Source: Ruminococcus sp. UBA7477
GTDB taxonomy: Bacteria; Bacillota; Clostridia; Oscillospirales; Ruminococcaceae
DNA: 5,181 nt
Direction: 5' to 3'
Assembly: GCA_002479715.1 (NCBI GenBank)
Contig: DLOT01000027.1
Location: 1,285 to 6,465 of the forward strand
Below, piece after piece: positions 1 through 3,936 of the stretch; positions within the stretch are counted from its first letter, which is position 1; each line of letters starts with the position of its first letter. The notes under the pieces were generated by a model. It worked only from the letters and a program-made list of their open reading frames with translations. It searched no databases and was not told the origin of the DNA. The translations under genes were made by a program, and so were the position numbers.

Positions 1-327
1 GGCGGTATGGGTTATCGAAACCGAAAAATCAAGATTCATTTTCTCGGCGATCTGCAATGCATTGCCCGTAAGTCTTATATACGGTGCGCCCAGCGCATCA
101 CGCAGAACCTCGACCTCCGAAAGCTTAAAGTTTCTGACTCCCGTTCCGAGAGATTTTGAAAATGCCTCCTTAGCCGCCCAGTTTCCCGCCATAGACGGCA
201 GGGGGTGAGCCATAGCCGAAAACATTTCGCGCTCTGCCTCGGAGTAGACCATCTTAACAAATCTTTCGCGGCAAACGCTTTTCTCTATTCTTGCAAGCTC
301 GACCAGATCGGTCCCGACCCTAAGCAT
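1..327 (-). CDS. acpS: Holo-[acyl-carrier-protein] synthase AcpS, C-terminus cut by window edge
   Basis: AcpS transfers 4'-phosphopantetheine from coenzyme A to the conserved serine of acyl carrier protein, which activates it for fatty-acid synthesis; it is cytosolic, Mg-dependent and usually a homotrimer. The 109 residues present begin MLRVGTDLVELARIEK, with the metal-binding Asp of the GTDLVE motif at residue 7. The second signature, WAAKEAFSKSLGTG at residues 50-63, carries the conserved Glu at 54. The SVSITHT stretch near residues 102-108 matches the family's late 'SxSHt' motif. Family members are about 115-130 residues, so only some 10-20 residues are missing past base 1. The ATG at 327 lies 2 bases after the stop of the upstream gene (TAA-TA-ATG), so translation is probably coupled; no separate strong ribosome site is obvious. 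Expression presumably comes from the promoter at 883-911. Identification is by family motifs and is secure. Confidence 0.94.
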   Translation of the reverse strand, partial: MLRVGTDLVELARIEKSVCRERFVKMVYSEAEREMFSAMAHPLPSMAGNWAAKEAFSKSLGTGVRNFKLSEVEVLRDALGAPYIRLTGNALQIAEKMNLDFSVSITHTA

Positions 328-329
328 TA

Positions 330-857
330 TTATCTCACCGAGCTGCGGAGCTCCCGCGGGAAAAACGGTTTCATTTCCTCAACAAACTCCTCGTTCGGCG
401 TAAAAACAAGCCAGCAAACGCCCAAGGTCTTATGCTTACACTGCAAGAAGTAGTCGTCATTGGTTTTGAGGTTATTCGATGCGTCGATAACAGTCGCGTC
501 GGAGGACAAGATCTCGGCGCGCTTCTCGTCGGTCATTCTGCCGAACTGCGTAAGCGTTTGCATAGAAATTGTTGCAAGGCGCTTTCTTTTGCGCTTGCCC
601 ATGATCTTATCTATATCCATATCCCCGTTGACGAAGATATACTCATACTCAATGCGCTTCATGGTCGCGTAGTAATAGCAGCCGTAGAAAGCGAAGCCGA
701 TCGCGAAAATCACAAAGCCCATAAAGCTTGCGATATAGCCCATAAAAATCACAGCGAGTGCGGTCACAAAGCAGCAAAGAAAAATCAGCCCGAATATTTT
801 GAGCTTATCCTTTCCGTCCTGATAGCGGGTTATCATATATTCTTTAATAGAATCCAT
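330..857 (-). CDS. Small membrane protein with two N-terminal helices, unknown function (DUF6106-like)
   Basis: This 175-residue protein has no function I can name. After a short charged N-terminus (MDSIKEYMITRYQDGKDKLK) come two adjacent hydrophobic segments at about residues 21-43 and 44-64, then a soluble domain of about 110 residues. That domain contains YEYIFVNGDMDIDKIMGKRKRKRL (71-94 region), a basic patch typical of a small clostridial family I recall as DUF6106; that family name is from memory. The C-terminal pattern (LVFTPNEEFVEEMKPFFPREL) also fits this type. The ATG at 857 was chosen over the in-frame ATG at 914 because an AGGAGG ribosome site at 873-868 lies 10 bases before it and because the upstream start would overlap the promoter. 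It is the first gene of a two-gene unit with acpS, 2 bases downstream. A cytoplasmic-facing domain is inferred from the basic residues following the helices. Confidence 0.85.
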   Translation of the reverse strand: MDSIKEYMITRYQDGKDKLKIFGLIFLCCFVTALAVIFMGYIASFMGFVIFAIGFAFYGCYYYATMKRIEYEYIFVNGDMDIDKIMGKRKRKRLATISMQTLTQFGRMTDEKRAEILSSDATVIDASNNLKTNDDYFLQCKHKTLGVCWLVFTPNEEFVEEMKPFFPRELRSSVR

Positions 858-882
858 ATCGTCAATACCTCCTGTTTTATTT

Positions 883-911
883 AGTATAGCACATCTCTTT
901 GACAAATGCAA
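883..911 (-). promoter_or_regulatory. Probable extended -10 promoter for the DUF6106-like gene and acpS
   Basis: On the minus strand a TATACT -10 box (888-883) is preceded directly by TGC, giving an extended -10 (TGnTATACT). A poor -35 (TTGCAT, 911-906, 3/6) lies 17 bp upstream. The ribosome site of the gene starts 10 bases further down. The promoter begins directly after the T-tract of the preceding terminator, so the two transcription units are packed with almost no spacer. Confidence 0.6.
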
Positions 912-912
912 C

Positions 913-946
913 AAAAAAATAAGACCCCGCCGAAACAGGGTCTTAT
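913..946 (-). terminator. Rho-independent terminator of the TPDTG surface-protein gene
   Basis: A 9-bp perfect stem (ATAAGACCC, 919-927, with GGGTCTTAT, 938-946) and a 10-base loop is followed on the minus strand by a run of seven T (919-913, the first overlapping the stem base). It starts 17 bases after the stop codon at 964. Confidence 0.87.
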
Positions 947-963
947 AATAAGCTGTAATCAGA

Positions 964-1638
964 TTACTTCTTCTTTGTAGCTACAACAGCAGCACCGGCG
1001 AGAGCAAGACCTGCGAAAGCAAGACCGGCTGTTACGCCTGTGTCAGGTGTGTCATCGGAAGGAGTGTCAGGAGTTGAAGGCTCATCCGGTGTTTCTCCGC
1101 CGCCGGCAAGATCATCAGCAGTCAGAAGCTTAACGCCTACAAGCTTAGCATTCTTTGTGCTCCAGTCCTGCATCCAAACCTGAGCATAAGTATCCTCAGC
1201 CTTGAAGATTGAAGAACCGTCTTCTCTCTTGAAAGTTCCCTTGTAAACGCCGTCGGAAACCTTTTCAAGTGTGATCTCCTTAACAGGTTCGCCGTTCTCA
1301 TCAAGAGCCTTAGGTGTCCACTCGTGCTGCTCCCAAGAGGTAGAATCAGAGTTGAAGCCAAATCCGCCGCCAACCCATGTTTCTCCGCCGCCTGCACAGT
1401 CAGCAGCCTCAGCTTCATTAAGTTCCAGTGTGAATTCTACTGCAACATACTGAGCCAGATCAGCGCCCTTGTCGTTAAAGGGGCCGTTTTCGCCCTTTGA
1501 CTCGTCACCGATAAGGAATGCTGTAGCGCCATCCTTGATGTTCTCGGCAGGAACGTCAAATGCAGCAGAAGCAGAAATCGCCATTGTTGCTGCAACTGCC
1601 ATAGCGGCCATAGCAGCCAACACTTTTTTCATTTTCAT
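964..1638 (-). CDS. Secreted surface protein with C-terminal TPDTG-TM-KKK anchor
   Basis: This 224-residue protein is exported and probably held at the cell surface. Residues 1-25 are a signal peptide: MKMKK, a hydrophobic Ala-rich core, and a likely cleavage after ASA (23-25). Residues about 26-178 form one domain rich in Trp, Gly and beta-type alternation (for example WVGGGFGF, the VYKGTF stretch and YAQVWMQDW); it resembles carbohydrate-binding beta-sandwich modules in pattern only, and I see no catalytic motif. A Pro/Thr/Asp linker (about 179-195) leads to TPDTG (197-201), an Ala/Leu/Gly membrane helix and KKK (222-224). This is the layout of a sortase signal, with TPDTG in place of LPXTG. 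The start at 1638 is set by GGAGG at 1651-1647, 8 bases before it; the longer reading frame from 1677 would place the ribosome site inside the gene. It is monocistronic, with its own consensus promoter (1705-1733) and terminator (913-946). Confidence 0.86.
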   Translation of the reverse strand: MKMKKVLAAMAAMAVAATMAISASAAFDVPAENIKDGATAFLIGDESKGENGPFNDKGADLAQYVAVEFTLELNEAEAADCAGGGETWVGGGFGFNSDSTSWEQHEWTPKALDENGEPVKEITLEKVSDGVYKGTFKREDGSSIFKAEDTYAQVWMQDWSTKNAKLVGVKLLTADDLAGGGETPDEPSTPDTPSDDTPDTGVTAGLAFAGLALAGAAVVATKKK

Positions 1639-1687
1639 TTCGTTTTCCTCCATTTTAATTTGGTATAGGAATTGCATATTAATTTAA

Positions 1688-1702
1688 TTACAATTCTTGT
1701 AA
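1688..1702. promoter_or_regulatory. Inverted repeat at the transcription start, operator candidate
   Basis: TTACAA-TTC-TTGTAA is a perfect 6-bp dyad with a 3-bp spacer, starting 2 bp downstream of the -10 box of the promoter at 1705-1733. The expected start point (about 1698) falls inside it, so a bound protein would block initiation. It could also form a small hairpin at the 5' end of the mRNA. The repeat is plain in the sequence; its role is inference. Confidence 0.5.
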
Positions 1703-1704
1703 CT

Positions 1705-1733
1705 ATTATAACACCCTAATTTTAATTTGTCAA
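1705..1733 (-). promoter_or_regulatory. Perfect sigma-A promoter of the TPDTG surface-protein gene
   Basis: TTGACA (1733-1728) and TATAAT (1710-1705) are separated by exactly 17 bp, and TGT lies directly before the -10 box (extended -10). All 12 hexamer positions match consensus. Transcription would start near 1698, giving a leader of about 60 nt. Such a strong core promoter suggests high basal expression unless it is regulated. Confidence 0.93.
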
Positions 1734-1785
1734 CGCTTTTCGTCTGCTTTTTATCACATATTTGCTTGCTATGTTTTGTAAATGT

Positions 1786-1805
1786 TGCATAAGATAACGA
1801 TTTCA
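1786..1805 (-). promoter_or_regulatory. Upstream 20-bp element with cre-like core (copy 1)
   Basis: Read on the minus strand this is TGAAATCGTTATCTTATGCA. Its first 14 bases match the CcpA cre consensus TGWAARCGYTWNCW at 13 of 14 positions. It ends 52 bp before the -35 box. A copy with 16/20 identity lies at the same distance from the promoter at 3613-3641. The cre centre is about 100 bp upstream of the expected start, a position that suits an activator better than a road-block repressor. A CcpA/LacI-family regulator is inferred. Confidence 0.5.
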
Positions 1806-1816
1806 CGACTCTTTAT

Positions 1817-1855
1817 AAACGAAAAAGCGCGCCCTCATAAAAGAGCACGCGCTTT
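1817..1855 (-). terminator. Rho-independent terminator of the lipoprotein operon
   Basis: An 8-bp GC-rich stem (AAAGCGCG 1824-1831 with CGCGCTTT 1848-1855) is topped by a short CTC/GAG helix (1834-1836 with 1843-1845) after a 2x2 internal loop. On the minus strand it is followed by TTTTT, then CG and TTT (1826-1817). It begins 12 bases after the stop codon at 1868. Confidence 0.85.
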
Positions 1856-1867
1856 CATCACTGTAAA

Positions 1868-2680
1868 TTATTCGGCAATGGGAGAGAGTGTTACACTCAG
1901 TATGTTCAGACCGCTTACTTGGAAGATCAAACCGCCCCAAGCTGTGCCGTCCTCTGCCTCAGCCATGTTTTCCTCAAGATACTTGATTCCTTCGGCTGTC
2001 AGAGTGAATGTGATCGGGTCTGCCGGCCATGTTCCGTCATCGTTGGGGATAAGCTCAACAAATCCGTCAGACTTAACATAGTATGTTCCCTCATAGTCAT
2101 CGGGATACTCGTTCTCCTTGAACTCCTCGCAATCGAAGATAACGTATTGTGTTCCCTCGGGAGCTTCGGCATAAAGCTTAGCCCAGCCGTTAGCGTTTCC
2201 GACACCAAATTTGTTCTGTTTAAGATACTGCTCGCCGGCCGCAGGGTCCTTCATATCTATCGACTTATAGTACTCGAAGTTAAGAGTTACCTGGCATCCT
2301 GTTTCCTCATATTGCTTGAGGTAGTCAACGCTGAAGAAATTAAGCTCTGTTCCTTCGTCGTCAATAACGAACATAGGAGTCTGCCAGTCACCGGGATACT
2401 CTCCGTTGGTGTTGAGTGTTCCATTGAACTCTGCAACAGGATCTACTTCGGAATCTGCTGCGGTTGTTGTTTCATCGGGAGCCTCGGAAGACTCGGTAGC
2501 TGTTGTCGTTTCATCGGGAGCTTCGGAAGAATCCGGAGCTGTCGTTGTTTCAGCAACCGAAGAATCGGGTGTGCTGTCCGCCTGTGAAGCCGGAGTCGAT
2601 GAAGAATCGGAATCTCCGCAGGAAGCAAGCATCGTCATAGCCATTGCAAGAGCCATCAAAGCTGCAAGTTTCTTTTTCAT
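1868..2680 (-). CDS. Lipoprotein with Ser/Thr/Asp-rich linker, second gene of a tandem paralogous pair
   Basis: This 270-residue exported lipoprotein has no known function. MKKKLAALMALAMAMT leads to a lipobox LASC, with Cys21 as the expected diacylglyceryl-modified residue, so the mature protein sits on the outer face of the membrane. Residues 22-78 are a disordered linker with two copies of SSEAPDETTTA. Residues about 90-270 are a folded domain with no catalytic motif that I recognise; landmarks are PGDW (96-99), ETGC (126-129), IDMKDPAAGE (141-150), WAKLYAEAPEGT (166-177), SDGF (204-207) and GGLIFQ (249-254). Nearly all of these recur in the upstream gene. The late GGL-x-F-Q ... VTLS pattern is reminiscent of carbohydrate-binding beta-sandwich modules, which is only a hint. 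The start at 2680 has a modest GAAAGG-type ribosome site about 10 bases upstream. The gene lies 18 bases after the stop of its paralogue and is ended by the terminator at 1817-1855. Confidence 0.88.
   Translation of the reverse strand: MKKKLAALMALAMAMTMLASCGDSDSSSTPASQADSTPDSSVAETTTAPDSSEAPDETTTATESSEAPDETTTAADSEVDPVAEFNGTLNTNGEYPGDWQTPMFVIDDEGTELNFFSVDYLKQYEETGCQVTLNFEYYKSIDMKDPAAGEQYLKQNKFGVGNANGWAKLYAEAPEGTQYVIFDCEEFKENEYPDDYEGTYYVKSDGFVELIPNDDGTWPADPITFTLTAEGIKYLEENMAEAEDGTAWGGLIFQVSGLNILSVTLSPIAE
2535..2622. repeat. 88-bp perfect direct repeat, copy in the second lipoprotein gene
   Basis: These 88 bases are identical, without a mismatch, to 3384-3471. They encode the lipobox Cys and the first part of the linker. 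Similarity continues at a lower level to both sides: into the signal peptide and through the rest of the linker. Synonymous sites are also identical, which points to recent duplication or gene conversion and not only to protein-level selection. Confidence 0.95.
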
Positions 2681-2698
2681 AATGTTCTTACCTTTCTG

Positions 2699-3529
2699 TT
2701 ATTCGGCAGCAGGCTCACTGAGTGTAAGCTTGTTAACGATAACGCCGTATGTCTGGAGAACAAGGCCGCCGTAAACCGAGCCGTCTTCATTTGTTGTAGC
2801 GCAGTCGATCATAGCCTGGATGCCCTCAGGTGTGATGGTGAATGTGATCTCATTAGTATCCCACTCCCATGTTTCTGTGCCCTTCTGCTGGCAAAGAACG
2901 ATGAATCCGTCGGACTGCATAAAGTACTGACCTTCCCAGTCCTCCTTGAGTTCTCCGCCCTTATCAACTCTTGCGTCAAGCTCCTCAGCAATTCCGGTCA
3001 TGTAAGCCGTTCCCTCGGGAGCATCAGCGTAAATCTTTGCCCAGTTGCTTGCAAAGCAAGGACCGATAAGGTAGTAATCCATATACTTTTCACCGGCTGC
3101 AGGGTCCTTCATATCTATTGCCTTAGCAAATGAATAGTCAAATGTTACCGTGCATCCTGTCTCCTTGAAAGGCTCGAAGTTAGCAAGATCGATCCAGGCA
3201 TTTACTGTTCCCTCATCGTCTGCGACAAAGTTAACGGCAGCCCAGTCGCCGGGATTCTCACCGTCGGAAATGAACTCGGTCTGAGGGCCTGCAGGCGTTT
3301 CGGGTTCTGCTGTTGTTGTTTCATCGGGAGCCTCGGAGGACTCAGGAGCAGTTGTTGTTTCATCGGGAGCCTCGGAAGAATCGGGAGCTGTCGTTGTTTC
3401 AGCAACCGAAGAATCGGGTGTGCTGTCCGCCTGTGAAGCCGGAGTCGATGAAGAATCGGAATCTCCGCAGGCAGCAAGCATTGTCATGGACATGGCAAGT
3501 GCCAAAAGTGCTGCAAGTTTCTTTTTCAT
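2699..3529 (-). CDS. Lipoprotein with Ser/Thr/Asp-rich linker, first gene of a tandem paralogous pair
   Basis: This 276-residue lipoprotein leads the operon. The signal peptide MKKKLAALLALAMSMT ends in lipobox LAAC (Cys21). Residues 21-60 are identical to those of the downstream paralogue, and the linker continues to about residue 84. The mature domain (about 91-276) is clearly homologous but much more diverged: shared landmarks are PGDW (93-96), DDEGT, ETGC (123-126), AIDMKDPAAGEKY (137-149), WAKIYADAPEGT (163-174), SDGF (206-209), ITFT-x-T-x-EGI, and GGL-x-x-Q near residues 254-259. It has more cysteines than its partner (for example at 158, 213 and 243). No enzyme motif is seen; a ligand-binding or surface role is inferred. 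The start at 3529 has GGAGG at 3543-3539, 9 bases upstream. The mRNA starts near 3606 at a consensus promoter and its leader contains two inverted repeats. The second gene follows after 18 bases with only a weak ribosome site. Confidence 0.89.
   Translation of the reverse strand: MKKKLAALLALAMSMTMLAACGDSDSSSTPASQADSTPDSSVAETTTAPDSSEAPDETTTAPESSEAPDETTTAEPETPAGPQTEFISDGENPGDWAAVNFVADDEGTVNAWIDLANFEPFKETGCTVTFDYSFAKAIDMKDPAAGEKYMDYYLIGPCFASNWAKIYADAPEGTAYMTGIAEELDARVDKGGELKEDWEGQYFMQSDGFIVLCQQKGTETWEWDTNEITFTITPEGIQAMIDCATTNEDGSVYGGLVLQTYGVIVNKLTLSEPAAE
3384..3471. repeat. 88-bp perfect direct repeat, copy in the first lipoprotein gene
   Basis: This is the partner of 2535-2622. The next base on each side differs (a G/C difference at one end and an A/C difference at the other), which sets the limits of the perfect match. 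Adjacent DNA towards lower coordinates also has imperfect internal units of about 33 bp coding for SSEAPDETTTA, so slippage within the linker is possible. Confidence 0.95.
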
Positions 3530-3551
3530 AATAACTTACCTCCATTAAATA

Positions 3552-3571
3552 TTGTGCGCCGCCTAAGGCGC
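3552..3571 (-). promoter_or_regulatory. Leader motif TTAGGCnGCGCACAA with GC hairpin (copy 1)
   Basis: On the minus strand TTAGGCGGCGCACAA (3566-3552) lies 22 bases before the start codon at 3529. The same 15-mer, with a single difference, lies in the leader of the gene at 4866. Here it overlaps a hairpin GCGCC-TTAGGC-GGCGC (3571-3556, 5-bp stem, 6-base loop) just upstream of the ribosome site. It could be a post-transcriptional control site or a protein-binding site; function unknown. Confidence 0.5.
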
Positions 3572-3583
3572 TGATTTTTGAGC

Positions 3584-3609
3584 TTTTGTAAAGCTGCTAC
3601 TTTACAAAA
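3584..3609. promoter_or_regulatory. 10-bp inverted repeat at the transcription start of the lipoprotein operon
   Basis: TTTTGTAAAG (3584-3593) and CTTTACAAAA (3600-3609) are perfect inverted arms around a 6-base spacer. The dyad starts 3 bp below the -10 box, so the expected start near 3606 lies within it. In DNA it could be an operator. In RNA it would form a hairpin almost at the 5' end, a position that in some mRNAs protects against decay. Confidence 0.6.
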
Positions 3610-3612
3610 TAA

Positions 3613-3641
3613 ATTATATCATTTCGCAAATTAAATGTCAA
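3613..3641 (-). promoter_or_regulatory. Perfect sigma-A promoter of the lipoprotein operon
   Basis: TTGACA (3641-3636), a 17-bp spacer and TATAAT (3618-3613) match consensus at every hexamer position, with TGA directly before the -10 box. Transcription should start near 3606, giving a leader of roughly 75 nt that contains the dyad at 3584-3609 and the motif at 3552-3571. Confidence 0.93.
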
Positions 3642-3693
3642 CAGCAATAAAACAAGCAATTTCCCGAAATGTTTTTGCCTTTTTTATGCACCA

Positions 3694-3713
3694 TGCATAA
3701 GTAAACGTTATCA
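3694..3713 (-). promoter_or_regulatory. Upstream 20-bp element with cre-like core (copy 2)
   Basis: Read on the minus strand this is TGATAACGTTTACTTATGCA. The first 14 bases match the cre consensus TGWAARCGYTWNCW at 13 of 14 positions. As with the copy at 1786-1805, exactly 52 bp separate it from the -35 box. The four differences between the copies are all A/T exchanges; CGTT and CTTATGCA are unchanged. A CcpA/LacI-family binding site is inferred, with the trailing TTATGCA as an additional conserved part that cre itself would not explain. Confidence 0.55.
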
Positions 3714-3742
3714 TTTTGGAAAAATAGTGATTGATCGTTTAC
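3701..3742. repeat. Interrupted inverted repeat around the cre-like site
   Basis: GTAAACG (3701-3707) and CGTTTAC (3736-3742) are perfect 7-bp inverted arms, with ATCA/TGAT (3710-3713 and 3728-3731) as further matching bases inside. One arm is half of the cre-like site, so the second arm could be an extra half-site for the same regulator. Confidence 0.4.
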
Positions 3743-3756
3743 ATGATTTTACTCTC

Positions 3757-3803
3757 ACACGCGCATCGCAGATCTGCATAGAAGCATACGTGCGGTGTTT
3801 TTT
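3757..3803 (+). other. Hairpin followed by six T on the plus strand, no associated gene
   Basis: ACAC-(G)-CGCA (3757-3765, one bulged G) pairs with TGCGGTGT (3791-3798), then T runs to 3803. This looks like a plus-strand terminator, yet no plus-strand gene ends here and I find no convincing promoter before it. It might belong to an unannotated small RNA, or be chance. The remainder of 3743-3836 shows nothing else that I can name. Confidence 0.25.
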
Positions 3804-3836
3804 CGCCTTGACGCTCCCACACGGAGATATGCCGGC

Positions 3837-3875
3837 AAAAGAAAAGGCTGCGGCCTCCATGGGCACACAGCCTTT
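3837..3875 (-). terminator. Rho-independent terminator of the stalked surface-protein gene
   Basis: AAAGGCTG (3843-3850) and CAGCCTTT (3868-3875) form an 8-bp stem, with an inner GCC/GGC helix (3853-3855 with 3862-3864). On the minus strand it is followed by TTTTCTTTT (3845-3837). It lies 61 bases after the stop at 3937 and isolates this gene from the lipoprotein operon. Confidence 0.88.
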
Positions 3876-3936
3876 GTACATTCGTTTAGTTGTTTACGCG
3901 CACCGGGCTTTTCCGCTGCGTTCAGATAATATCAGG

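Noticed and set aside
205..884. Plus-strand reading frames opposite acpS and the small membrane protein
   Set aside because: They lie antisense to well-supported genes with recognisable motifs and lack translation signals.
1639..1677. Upstream in-frame start codons for the TPDTG protein (also 4893 for the stalk protein and 914 for the membrane protein)
   Set aside because: In each case a GGAGG-type ribosome site lies between the upstream ATG and the chosen start, at proper distance only from the chosen start, and the signal peptide or N-terminus is more normal from there.
1919..2587. Long plus-strand reading frame (222 codons) opposite the second lipoprotein
   Set aside because: It has no ribosome site or promoter, its product is a Cys-rich low-complexity string that mirrors the lipoprotein linker, and the minus-strand gene explains the region fully.
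2460..3420. Repeated 30-36 bp units that might be taken for a CRISPR array
   Set aside because: The units are in frame within coding sequence (SSEAPDETTTA), are only two or three per gene, and have no unique spacers.
2443..3477. Two minus-strand frames (2443-2628 and 3202-3477) that start with the same Leu/Arg-rich peptide
   Set aside because: They are +1-type shadows of the identical linker DNA in the two lipoprotein genes and not conserved proteins.
3768..3777. Perfect 10-bp palindrome GCAGATCTGC
   Set aside because: It has no loop space for an RNA hairpin, is not repeated elsewhere in the window, and has no positional relation to a promoter; probably chance.
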